Shown one piece after another: positions 26,933-39,000 of a stretch of DNA of 64,000 nucleotides. The position numbers and the translations under genes are program-made. Each line of letters starts with the position of its first letter. Position 1 is the stretch's first letter. The notes under the pieces were generated by a model. The model was not told the origin of the DNA and did no database searches. It saw only the letters and a program-made list of their open reading frames with translations. Source of the stretch: Liolophura sinensis (taxonomy: Eukaryota > Mollusca > Polyplacophora > Chitonida > Chitonidae); the NCBI RefSeq assembly GCF_032854445.1, contig NC_088307.1:15514017-15578016 (forward strand), given 5' to 3'.

Positions 26933-28694
26933 AACAACAACAACGCCCTGTCGTCTGCATTCGCGGATTCAACTATCTCTCCTGTGCTAGTTTACTATGA
27001 TCCAAATAAGGAAATGGTCTTGGAAAATCATGCTAGTGAGTATGGTTTGAGCTCTGCTCACTTCCAGTGTGGAAAACCAGTGACATACGCCAGTAGATCT
27101 CTTACTGACACTGAAACACGCTATGCGCAAATTGAGAAAAAGATGTTAGCGGTCAGCTTTGGACTTGAAAAATTCCATCACTACACCTTTGGCCGACTGA
27201 AAGAAATCTTCACAGACCACAAACCACTGGTAGCCATCTCCAAACCACTGTCTAAAGCTCCAGAACGTCTGCAAGCTCTACTTCTACGCACTCAAGCCTA
27301 CAACTTTCGTCTGACGTATCAACCTGGGTCAGCTATTCCCGTGGCAGACACATTATCTAGATCACCTCTACTAGACAAACCTGGCAATGAGGCTGTTAAT
27401 GTGAACGACCTCACATTCTCTCCAGTAAGTGATTCTCGTTTGGATAAGATACGCCTTGCCACTCAAAATGGCAAGGCATTGCAACTACCAACGGCAACCA
27501 TTACTGAAGGTTGGCAACCTTATAAACAATGTATCTCTCCACAAGTTACGCCATACTACAGCTACAGAGATGAATTAATTGTACAAGATGGAGTAATTCT
27601 ACGTTGTGAACGTGTCGTCATCCCAGCTACGATGAGACCAGACATAAAACGCAAAATCCATGCAGGACATGGGAATAAACTCTTGCCTTAGAGCTCATGA
27701 ACTGGTGTTCTGGCCCGGAGTGTCTCAAGACATTCGACAGTATGCTGAAAGCTGTAATACTTGTTCAACATACAGTGACAATCAATCACCTGAACCACTC
27801 AAGATGCATGACATTCCAAATCTACCATGGGAAAAAGTCGGACGTGATCAATTTTCCATAAGTGATAGATCTTACCTCAGTAACTTCTCTGAGGTAGATT
27901 TCCTTCCAGAAACCTGATCTGCAACTAAACTGAAACATCATTTTGCCAGACCCGATATTCCTGACACTGTAATTTCTGATGGAGGACCTCAGTTTACATC
28001 AAGCGATTTTGCATCGTTCCGTAGAAAATGGAACTTCACTCGTACTACTACCAGCCCTGGTAACAGCAAAGCTAATGGAGCAGCTAAGGCAGCCGTTAAG
28101 ATTGCCAAAAAGCTCATGAAAAGAAGTCAAGTTTCAAAAGAAGATCCTTAACTTGGATTGTTAAATCACCGCAATATTCCTACAGAAGGCTTGACAACTA
28201 TCCCAGCACAACACCTGATGGGAAGGAGTACAACAACTCTTCTGCCTACTACAATAGACCGGCTTCGTCCGCCCGTATACAGTGATCTGACACCTTATGA
28301 CAACAAGTGTGCCAAAACAGCTTCTCGATACAATGATCGCCGAGAAATGCCGCCATTAAATCCAGGTGACACCGTACGGATGCAGCCAATCGAAACCGTG
28401 AAAAAGGAGTGGCACCAAGCTGTCGTCACTAGACTATTGAAATCTCGCACCTACGAGGTCGAAGCTGACAATGGTAAACGATACAAGAGGAATCGCCAAG
28501 TCTTACAATCTACAACCAAGTCCAGAGATGAACCAACATCACTTCCTGACAACACCACCAACTTTCCTGTTCGTCCCAACCAACCAGACATTTATGTATC
28601 ATCAACACCCAGCGGTGATCACTCCTCCAGTGTTTCCGTGAACCAACCAGGAGTAACTCCCCTACCTGAAGATAGCCCGAGCTCGTTCTGGTAG
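26933..28694 (+). pseudogene. Ty3/Gypsy RNase H-integrase remnant
   Basis: 26933-27691 is open and reads as the end of reverse transcriptase plus RNase H: the SPVLVYYDPNK and YASRSLTDTETRYAQIEKK motifs, then FTDHKPLVAI and the ADTLSR ending, all typical of Ty3/Gypsy. The integrase zinc finger (HAGH ... CNTC) is split by a frameshift near 27665-27680. The catalytic core follows with in-frame stops near 27916 and 28148. SDGGPQFTS carries the second catalytic Asp, but the position expected to be catalytic Glu reads Lys (NGAAKAAVK). 28158-28694 holds the integrase C-terminal region (LNPGDTVRMQ ... NRQVL) ending at a stop. No envelope-like frame follows. Confidence 0.92.
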
Positions 28695-29013
28695 AATTGT
28701 GAAGGCTGTGGATAAACCAAATTTGTGACACTTCGATACATTCCAAAAGTGACAATTAATGTGCATCATTTCCGTCATTCTTTTCGTGGTCTCATTTTAG
28801 TCATGAACATTGACATTTCGTTATCTGAACTTTTATTCAGTATAGTTGTATTGGTTCAAAACTGTCTATATTTGAACGTCGCTAGGTGCAATACCATGTT
28901 TGTATTTCAGGTTGATTTGAACTGTTCACTTCATTCAATTTTACTTCATCCCTCTTTCGCGAACTGACATTGAAATTATAGTTCGCCATTCGAAAGGAAC
29001 ATTTAAAACTTCT

Positions 29014-29026
29014 AAAAGGGGAAAGA
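29014..29026 (+). other. Polypurine tract
   Basis: Thirteen purines immediately before the right LTR, where plus-strand DNA synthesis is primed in LTR elements. Confidence 0.85.
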
Positions 29027-29165
29027 TGTTACGTTATCACTAAGTACATTTCATTATTGTGATGGGAAAGTTTTTAAGTGTCAGTGTGACCTGGTACAGC
29101 CCTGCAGTAGTTCATGTACTACTTGATATCCCATGCTCCACATCTAATAATCACAGCACGTAACA
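29027..29165 (+). repeat. Right LTR (139 bp)
   Basis: Shares both ends and the internal strings gtttttaagt, cagtgtgac and tctaataa with the left LTR. It lacks about 16 bases that the left one has near its centre. Confidence 0.92.
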
Positions 29166-29170
29166 CTGCA

Positions 29171-30364
29171 TGCGCTGTGAATGGTACAGAGAAATCCAAT
29201 AACCTTTATGCACTTTCAATACAACTCCAAAAGTAGTTTAACCGTTATTTGCAGAGTAGTTGCCGGACGTCTCACCTGTATGTCAAGCATGTAGGTATTT
29301 AAACTTGATATAACACAGGCCCACCTATTAAGCATGTATATCTATGAAGACACATTTTCAAGGACAAGAGTTTTTTTAAACTAATAATAACAAAACACCT
29401 GTAGCTTGCCTGACTTGCCTGATATTCATTAAGTCAGGTGATATGTTGAAATACCGTCCTCTAAACCAAAATAAAGTAGAATCACGCCCTCATATACATG
29501 TATTATTCTCTGATTAGATAGTGTTAAGATCTTGCCATTAAATCAAGAAGAAAAGCCCAAATTTTTACACATCCATAAATATGACTTTATCGTATGCATA
29601 AAGATTGCAGAGCAGTGGGTATGTATGTTATCGTGGTTATGGAGTTGTAAATCATTGCGGTGGTAAAAGACGTCAATGTGCGCTGTGGTCCTTGCATGCA
29701 AATCGTGAACTTCATTTGGGTGACAGCTGCGACCATGTGAATTGCCGAGCAAATGATGAGCTATGGTAGTAAAAACTCTTCCTCGTGGGCAGTTCTGGCA
29801 TCAACTCAATAGCTGGAGTGATATGCAAATCCCTGCCCACGATTGGCTATCTGTGTAGTATGGGTGACCACTGCAACCCTATGATTGGTTGAGCAATTAC
29901 TCAGCTCGCAGCAGTCACTGCCTGTATGGATATTTTTAAACATTCCGTCGCAGTACAGGAAGGCAAATGCATCCGCCAGTGTCACATACTCCTAACACTA
30001 ATATAGACGTGGAAAGCTTTCTACACATAAGGTGCATACCGGAGAAAATGAAGTCCAAAAATTAGGTAAACTTAGGTGCTGAAAATAGCTTAATCTTCAA
30101 TCCATGTATGAGATCCCAATATACAGGAGCTACTATATACATTTACACACCATACCTTAGACTAAGAACTGAAAAAAAGAAAAACAACTAATCTTCTCTC
30201 CATGTTTCAGAGCCCATTACTCACGAGTTAAAACTTAGATTTCGTAGTAATGCTATCAAGAAGCTTAACTGAAACACATAAATGCAAAAACTTCAGCTCA
30301 GTGCATAAATAAAAATGCACACAGAGCATCAGCGAAGGGGAAATCAATGGATGCATGGATGCTG
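29171..30364. other. No gene seen
   Basis: AT-rich DNA with no exon or known repeat supported. Confidence 0.4.
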
Positions 30365-30803
30365 TACTTTTTGAGATACCACCCCTAACATTTAGTTCAC
30401 CTTTGATTCTAATACACAACACACTATGTCAGGAATTTGGTAATTTACGATATTTAATATGCACACAGCGTATCAAGGATGGAATACCCCCCTCGTGTTA
30501 TTGTGCTTTTCAGGTGTGCAAACCCTGAGCTAAATGCAGTAATTCTTGGGAAACTACCCTTAACATTTTGTTTAACACTGAATTTAATACAAAATACACT
30601 AAGTCAGAAATTCAGTATTTTATGATATTTAATATGTACACACCGAGTCAAGGATGGAATATCCCCCTCGTGCTGTTGTCCTCTACAAATATGCAAGCCC
30701 TGAGCTCCACACATGCAGTACTTTTTGAGATACCACCCCTAACATTATGTTTAATAATGATTCTAAAACACAATACACGAAGTCCGGAATTCACTAATTT
30801 ACG
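30365..30803. repeat. About 178-bp tandem repeat, roughly 2.5 copies
   Basis: The block with taccacccctaacattt, acacaacacacta-gtcaggaatt, tatttaatatgcacacag and tcaaggatggaata-cccccctcgtg recurs with starts near 30373, 30550 and 30728. The last copy is cut off where SINE B begins. Confidence 0.8.
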
Positions 30804-30987
30804 AGCAGCCCAGCACAGTAGGTAGAGCGTCCGCTTGGGGAGCGGTAGATCCAGGGTGAATCCTGGGTTGACCTGTATCAGTATAATGGCTCGGGCGGGG
30901 CGGCTTACTTGCCTTCGGTAAGTCGTCTCAGTGAAGCAGCACTAGATAAAAGAGCGGTTGAAATCCGTCCTGCAACAAGGAGGCACA
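30804..30987 (+). repeat. SINE family B, internally deleted copy
   Basis: Head with box A-like ggtagagcgtccgcttgggg and box B-like gtagatccagggtgaatcct is joined directly to the tgtatcagtataatggctcg segment. About 115 bp of body is missing. It continues through the cttacttgccttcggtaagt hairpin and ends at aacaaggaggcac. Confidence 0.88.
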
Positions 30988-31172
30988 AGTAAGCCCGAGC
31001 CATTATACTGATACGGGTCAACCAGTCGTTGCACTATCCCCTTCATGCTGAACGCCAAGCTATGAGGTTACAACTTCCTCTTTTAAAGTCTTAGGTGTGA
31101 CTCGATCAAGGATTGATCCTGGATCTACCGGTCCCGAAGCGGACGCTCTACCAACTGTGCTACTCGGGCCGG
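30988..31172 (-). repeat. SINE family B, head half, inverted to the previous copy
   Basis: Reads in reverse from gtaagcccgagccattatac through cttcatgctgaacgccaagc, cttaggtgtgactcgatcaa and the head cggacgctctaccaactgtg. It abuts the plus copy, and about 35 bases around gtatcagtataatggctcgg can pair between the two. Confidence 0.88.
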
Positions 31173-32467
31173 TGATATATAGCTGAAAGAAACGGGAGAG
31201 GATGACTCAACCATCCAAATTTGGCAGGTTTTTCCCAAGTACTAATATTGCGCACTGGATTGGTACAAAACTTATGACTCATGTTGATTTTCATGTACAA
31301 TAGGCGCTGTGCGTCTCCCATACTGTACATATCTTTAAATACATTTTAACTGCTAAATATCTTCTTTGAATATACTTTAACTGCTACAAACTTTCAGTCA
31401 GTGGTAAGTATTGCACCCGAACAACGAGACTTCAGCTTTGGTACTGACTTAACAATGGTGGGATTTCGGGGAAAATAAAAGCATATTATGCCCAGAAAAA
31501 AAATTCGAGTTATGCACCCAGCTTTGCTTTGAGCAGGTTTTTTCCCCAAGTTTTCCTTTGTATCACTTGAGTTGAAGGTGTACGGGCAAGCGCGTCGTTA
31601 CCCACACGTGCAGTTAATCATGGGCGCACCACCCGGCACCATGGAACTTACGCGAGACTATAAACTTTTTAAGATGAAATTATTCATTGTAACGCATTGC
31701 ATTGTAATAAAAATCCATTGCAGTAGCTCAGAACAACATATCTGAAACTATGAATATTTCCATAGTTTTCATGTGAGCGCTTATTAAATATTTATTCAGG
31801 CCTTGGAGTCTGGAATGTATGCGTCGAAATAGACATTTGTGTACCAGAAGTCAATCGAGATGAACCTTCCAGCTATATAATTATAAGGCAATTTCCCAAA
31901 TTGACATTTAACCCAAAACACCAAAGAACTAAGACAGTAAAAAATTAGGACAGAATCATTTAAATAGAAGTAGTGAAAAGTTGTCAATGATGTTGGAAAG
32001 ATGCAAGGAATGTTCTAGGCTATAATGAATGAAATGTTTAAATCGTGTACCACGCTAGTATATAAGTTGTTAATAATAAAATGCGTAGCTGAGTTGATGA
32101 CAACTGTTCATATATCCAACGTGCTATTCTAATTGAACACGATAAATATACAGCTTCAAGTCCCAGGTTTAGCGTAATTAAACACAATCAAAGTAGAGTG
32201 CCAGATATTCTGGACGCTCTGTCCGTGATTACTTAAAAGGGAATTATACTCATTGTAAAACACAAGCTTAAGAGTGGAGACGTTTGATAGAATGATCTTG
32301 ACACACCAACTTTTGCAGCAAAAACTAGTGATAGAAATTGCCACATAACACACGTGATGTAACAAATGCTTCAACGCGAGATATGTACATGGCGTATGCT
32401 CAATTCTTCGATATATTGCTGTCAAAGTAAGAACCCCTGGGATTAAACACGAGTCGGGTCATATCAA
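31173..32467. other. No gene seen
   Basis: AT-rich DNA with no supported exon. Confidence 0.4.
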
Positions 32468-32692
32468 AGACTTTAAAAAAGGTACTTGTTGCCACACTGC
32501 ATGGCGCTCAACATTTGAGATACGTAGGGTGTCATGTCTGGTGTCTTCTATATGATATTCCAGTGGGGTAGCACTTTGGTTGTGTGGACTCTTCCTGCCT
32601 CAAGGAGACAGTATTTACACACATACCCGGACCGAGTTATTCCTCGTCATCATAGGACTGAAAAACTGTTAAGCGCGACGTAAAATCCTCAG
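32468..32692 (+). repeat. Diverged SINE B relative
   Basis: gactttaaaaaaggtacttgttgcc and atggcgctcaacat resemble the SINE B body, and cgtcatcataggactgaaaaactgttaagcgcgacgtaaaa resembles its tail. The centre differs, so this may be a separate subfamily. Confidence 0.6.
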
Positions 32693-33237
32693 TATACATA
32701 TATATTTCTAGACTAATAAGATCTCTTCTAACTTGCAATTCGCAGTGCATTTTTTCCTTAATCCCTCTTACGTCATGGTGTTGGGGGATGCCATACTTGC
32801 AAACTTTCCAGCATTTGCAAGAGCCTAAACCTAACTACGATAAATTGACAAGGAGACCGGATTTCACCGGTTACGTGTAGCGGAACTGGCACACTCTCTA
32901 TGCTCTGTTTATTGTTATTTTATATTGCATCGAAACAGTTGTTCTACGTATCAGGTTTATGGCTAAAATCAGTCTCACAGGCTGGTGTTAGAAGGCCTAC
33001 AGCTACAGTTAACCTGTCACATCTGGATGTGGATCTGCAACATCACAAAATATTTATGGCATCAGGGGATAAATACCTTAAATTACATAGCCATCGTTGA
33101 TTCTTGTCATTCAGCTCACACAGCATGTTGCCTCAAAATTATCGGAAAATGAAGAAGCAAAACGTGCTTATTATAATAGGCACACAAATGCTAAAACAGA
33201 CACGGCATGCATGATGTTGGTACATGATCTGTTAAAC

Positions 33238-33507
33238 TATTTATTTATTTGTCTGATTGGTGTTTTACGCCTTACTCAAGAATATTTGCCTTATGCGACG
33301 ACGGCCACCATTATGATGGAAGAAAACGACGCAGAGCCCAGGGGAAACCTATGATCATCAGCAGGTTGCTGGAAGACCTTCCCACGTACGGCTGAAGAAG
33401 AAGCCAGCATGAACTTCATTTGAACTCACAGCGACGGCATTGTTGAGAGGGTCATGGGGTCATTGCGCTGTGTTGGCGTGCTAACCCTCTCGGCCACCGA
33501 GGACCCT
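33238..33507 (-). repeat. SINE family A, near full length
   Basis: Tail, body and tRNA-like head (gctaaccctctcggccaccg ending in ggaccc) are all present in reverse orientation, with scattered substitutions. It lies about 390 bp before the start codon of the repeat-protein gene. Confidence 0.9.
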
Positions 33508-33895
33508 TACAGAGACACTTATTTAAGAAAGCAAAGTGTTAATGATTCATTCATTTTGGCTGCAAATACACGCCTCCTAGTATCGACTCCAAAATGGACA
33601 CATGGTAAACCATGACTAGTTTAATGAAATGGGGAATAATCAACTAAATATCGAAAGGGAAAAACAATCAAAAGGGAACTTTTGAAACTGTCCTTAACCG
33701 TCACACATTTTCTTGTAGATTTTGACCTAATTGTACCGGCGTTAAAAGAAGACATGCCTGGGAATAAACATCTGTTAGTTAACTTATCTTTGATAAAGCT
33801 TCAATAAAACCACACCTCTAAACCAACCCAGTCTGTTAATAGAAGAGCCTCTGTCTCCCAAACGTCCCTTATTTTACAGTGATACTTGTTCAAAG

Positions 33896-33932
33896 ATGAA
33901 GTATTACATTCTATTGTGTGCCCTTGCATCAG
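33896..33932 (+). CDS. Repeat-protein exon 1 (start codon, signal peptide)
   Basis: The ATG follows ttcaaag. The exon encodes MKYYILLCALAS plus one base and ends at the donor gtaaga. An upstream 5'UTR splice is possible (ttattttacag at 33869-33879). Confidence 0.8.
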
Positions 33933-35968
33933 GTAAGAAATGTGTAATCTTTGCAAAGTAAATATTTTTTCAGTAAATAATTAGTCTTCTTTTGGTGACA
34001 ATTTATGTGTAAGTAGCTTAAATGCTTCATGTGTGAGGGTTGATTATATATGAACAAGTTCTTGGACAATTGGATTCTGGAATTATCTACATTCTCATTG
34101 TTCGCACGAGGTTGGGGATATAATTTTAAAAGTTTTCAGCAAAGGCTTTGTGATGTTTTTATTATGATAATGTCTGAAAAATTCATCTTTATCTGGGAAC
34201 TTAATGGAACGTGATTTGAAAAACTTCATTGCTGCTTGCGAGAAATGGAATTGGAAAGCTCTGTATATTCATGTCAATGTCGTAATGTTATAATTTCAGC
34301 CTCATTGGCCAATCCAGTTTTGTGAGTAAACATTTTATTGGTACCGTAGTATTAAAGGATACATGAAAAGGATATCTAAATAAAGTTTCTTTATATTTTC
34401 ACTTTTGATACATACTTTTTATTTCTTAATTCTAATCCTCTCTATTTCCCGTCCATGATTGGAAATTTTCGCAAATGATGAACATACTGGCTTAGCGGGA
34501 TTAGCTTTGCTAGTACCCTGGTCTCCTCGACACGATGTTCCCGTAACCAGGCTGTTATACCTGGTTCCCTCGACACGATGTTCCCGTAACCAGGCTGTTA
34601 TACCTGGTATCCTTGGCATGATGTTTCTGTAACCAGGCTGTTATACCTGGTTCCCTCGGCATGATGTTTCCGTCACCAGGTTATTATACCTGGTTCCCTC
34701 GGCATGATGTTTCCGTAACCAGACTGTTATAAATGGTATCCTTGGCATGATGTTCCCGTAACCAGGCTTTTATACCTGGCTCCCTCGGCATGATGTTTCT
34801 GTAACCAGATTGTTATACCTGGTATCCTTGGCATGATGTTCCCGTAACCAGCCTGTTATACCTGGTTCCCCTGGCATGATGTTTCCGTAACCAGACTGTT
34901 ATACGTCGTATCCTTCGCATGATGTTTACGTAACCAGGGTATTATATTTAGTACCCTCGGCATGTTGCTCCCGCAATGTACCGGTATGTACATTGCATCG
35001 ACCAGTAACATAACTGGTGTCCGTGCACGGACATAATGCAGAAAACAATCTATCCACTGTCTATTATAAAAGTATTGTCAAAAATGTTATTTTTTCGAAA
35101 TTCGTCACAATAAAAGATATTCATATTATCTCGTTATCTTCACAGAGACGAAAAAGAAGCAAACGACTTTCTGTCAAGACGGTAAGGTGTTGCTTTTATT
35201 TCAAAGCCAGCAATCAAAAATAAACTGGCTGTTTATTTTGGGGGTGTTTTATTGTAAAGACTTTACCTACGTGTTAGTGTAGTAACAGATGTTGGTAAAT
35301 GGTAAAACAATGTCATTTGATCAAACGGCTATTTAATTCAAGTAAAACTGAGGTAACCTTGTGATGTTATGCAACTAGAGTTTTAAATAGCACTTCAGCA
35401 TTTAAGATAATTAAGATTAAGGTCGACAATTAAGATAATAATGTCACAGAAACAGTATAAATTTATTACTGGCAATGGATGTCTGTTGGATAATATTTTT
35501 AGTTATTTCCTTTGACTTCTTTGTGTAGAATAATCAGAATACATGCTAACCTTAGGTTTAAATATTTGATGTCTGACAGTATGGACCATCTATAAAACTG
35601 TGCACATTTTGTAATATTTGAAACAACTTTTTCGTATTATGATAAGGTTCTTATCTTAATAATTCACTTATCCAGTGATTCTCTTCACATATTTTGGCAG
35701 AAATCTCTTAACTTACGATAACCTATTTTAATTTAATTATTTATTTATTTATTTACTTAGTTATTTAGGTACTTGATTGGCGTTTTACGCCGTCCTAAAG
35801 AATATTTCACTTACGCGATTGTGATCAGCATTATGGTGTGAGAAACCAACCAATGTCCAAGAGAAACCCACGACCATTCGTGCTGCAGGTAGCTGCAGAC
35901 CTGCCCACGTACGACCGGAGAGGAAGCCAGCACGAACCGCGCCTACCGCTTATATCATATCTATTTAT

Positions 35969-36065
<97 letters not shown>

Positions 36066-39000
36066 CTATGATAACTGTAAATATGTAAAACTTTTTAAGG
36101 GATTGTAAATATCAGAACTACACTTTAGATCATTGCTGTCATGCTTAATCTTTTAATCGATGTTTTTTCTTCAGATCTGGAGGAGATGCTCGAAAGTAAG
36201 TCAAGTAGTTTCTTATTTTAAAGATAAAACACGAGACACATACTCCTTACAGCGTAAGTCCCGAACTCGACGTCACTGCTACCATTAGGCAAGGTTTAAG
36301 TTTGGGACCTCATCACTGGTGACCGCACACGAAATCATGTAATCAGCATTCATCAATGAAATTGTTTCTGGTGTTCGAATCATGATGTAGCCTACACAGT
36401 TTAGATGAAGGGAAAACATGTATAAAGCGTTTTGTGTTTTCTCACATCACTTCCTGCCTCATCGCCGTAACTTCAGTGACCTCGGCGTTGTTCGAGATTT
36501 CTGTAAAAAATTTTGTTAATGGTTTCAGTAATGTGAGGCAAATGCGGATTGGGGAGTATGCATTTTGGAAGTCAACTGCGATGCTCTCTGACGAAAGTAC
36601 CTCAGCCCTTGTCATCTCCCTTGTTCTCACAATGTCGTGTACTGGTTGTAGCCCGAGTACACTGACCAGTGAGTCGAGAAATATTTAGATACCGGTACGC
36701 CATAATCCTGGCTGTTTATAACCGCTAGTCAATATATCCTACCGTGTGCTGTTGTTTTGAAAACAGGTTATAGCCCGAAAAAAAACACTCTACTTACCTA
36801 CATGTCTTTATTTACATCTCCCCGTCCAATAGCCACACAATAGTTTGTAATAGTAACCTAAACGAATATCCGTTTCTGACGAAAAAGCTTCCTGATTATG
36901 ATGTCGCTAGTCGTCATTTTCCTCGTTGTTTAAACCGGGTTACGTGAACACTTGAATCGTCACAGCAGTCGAACTCCTGAACGACGTAATTTGTAGGTTT
37001 TTGTGTACCAGCTACAGAGAAATCTGCCAGAGCAAGCTCTGCTGAAACTGTCTTTGCGGCACTTGTTTATGTCCTGAAGTAGTGCATATAAAAATGTGTT
37101 GCCCTGAATGACACTGGCTAAATATTAAGGGGAGCCTCATTTACGGGGAAAAAATAAAAACAACGTTGAAAAATAATGCAAGAGACGTCAGAGAATGTCA
37201 CAGACAAAAAAGAAAAACTACGAAAAGTGCGCTTATGAGCACGTTTCCAAAATTGTATTCACCATTTAATACATGGTGGCCATCTTGAAAATATGACCGC
37301 CTGGACGCTTTATCCTTAGAAAGTATACTTGATCGGATTGCTATTACAAAAATTGCGGAGAAAGGGATATGTAACGACGTTAATTTTACAAGCTAGAAGT
37401 AAATGGACTGTTTATTCGGGCTAAAATCTATTCTTCGCCACAACAGCGAACTGTATGATGTTGACTAGTTGCGGAATGTAACTCATAAATCGAGAAACAG
37501 TAGGTATTGCGAGTGTTACGGAGGGAAATTTGCTTCTTATGTGTCTGATCGACGGTAAGAACATTTACCGTATGTTCACACGCGCATTAAACCTTTCCTA
37601 TCGATATCAATCGCGTGGTCCCCATAATTAACTAACTTGTTCTGATTCTGGCTGAGCCAAAAAAGTTCCATGACAATCACACAAGCTCACAAAAGTGTTC
37701 CTTTCCGTCGATCCAACACATTAGAAGCAATTTCTCTCCGTAACTCTCGCAACATGTCTGGCTCGATTTAAGAATTACGGCACTCCGCATCTAGGTCTCT
37801 GACTATAGGTTGAATAGTTACTATTATGGAGTGTAGAAACGTTTTTTTCACCTATTACTCAGTGTACTCAGACTATACTGGTTACGACCATTTCTCCACT
37901 GCTGCATTCTTACTGGATGAGATCAATATGATGTTCAGCACAACCATTACAATCCCGCGAAAAGTAATTCAGATTGTTTCCTCTTCTAATAGGAAAGAAT
38001 GTAGAAAGAGGGATTTTCCGTATCCCGTTGGCAACACAGCAATATTATCCAAACACATCATCAAAAAATCCCACTGTTTGGGTTGAAGGAAATTAAATTA
38101 TACGTTTGTTGCTTTTTTAATGATTTATTTTCGTTGTTTAGCACAAATGTTAGGTCACGGATGGATGAATCTGGAACGATGATACAGATAGCCCGTATGG
38201 AAATGGCGGTGATGTGCACTTAACAATCGGATCAAGCGTCTGGACTAAGAAATTTATTTTGTGCCAAACCGACAATTACTGTTGCAGAACAATATTTCAG
38301 CCACCCAGACAGCTGAATGTGAACATGTTCAGCCCTTCTGAATGACTTTTGAAACATTTTTCAAACCACATCTTATTTACTTATTTTGGATACGTTTCTC
38401 GCCGTAACCAAGCCGTAATCTTAAGACCCTGAGTTAACGGTTATTCATCCAGATCTCCGTTATGTGACAACGAACAAGTCACCAGAGATATACTGGCATT
38501 ACATAATGATGCTTTCTCTTGTGTCTAACTGACTCTGCAACTCCCACTCAACTTCCTCTATGCCATTTCTCCACTCCCGCCTGTAGTCGAATTTAACAGC
38601 ATAACGAAAACCCGATAATAATATTTGTGTTTACAGTATTTTGTGCTTGGAGGTACAAATTTAGCCAAAATATTTTTCTTTGCAATGCGTTTGCTGTATT
38701 GAAATAACACAGATGGTTGGAGGATAGGTGGGGCTGGAGAAAGAAATACCAAACCTCTTAGCGACGTTGCTGTTTGGTTTAACTCTATCTCGTTGGAGAT
38801 AATAAAGACAATGCAACTTGTACGCTCAACAAATTTAAATAATACCCTACTTTTACCGTTTTGTCTTGTTTTCACAGAGCCAGGTTTTTAATGGAAGCTG
38901 CCACAAGAACAGTGTAAGTCACTAGATCTAATCATTTATAAATGCCATGAATACATCCTTATTTATTTGGGGCCTCCGTGACTCATTTGGTTAGGGCGCT

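Larger units (their letters stand above)
26703..29165 (+). mobile_element. Ty3/Gypsy LTR retrotransposon, internally deleted
   Basis: The element runs from one LTR to the other and is bounded by 5-bp duplications CTGCA. Both LTRs begin TGTTACGTTA and end CACAGCACGTAACA. Next to the left LTR a candidate primer-binding site starts TGGTGACAGCGG, and a polypurine tract AAAAGGGGAAAGA (29014-29026) abuts the right LTR. Only about 75 bp separates the primer site from the surviving coding remnant, so gag, protease and most of reverse transcriptase are gone. The remaining order is RT/RNase H then integrase, as in Ty3/Gypsy. The LTRs have diverged and differ by a 16-base length change, so the insertion is not recent. 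It cannot move on its own. Confidence 0.93.

Noticed and set aside
35146-35195. Gla-domain start (ANDFLSR) in the repeat-protein leader
   Set aside because: No Cys pair or Glu cluster follows, and seven residues are too few to support it.
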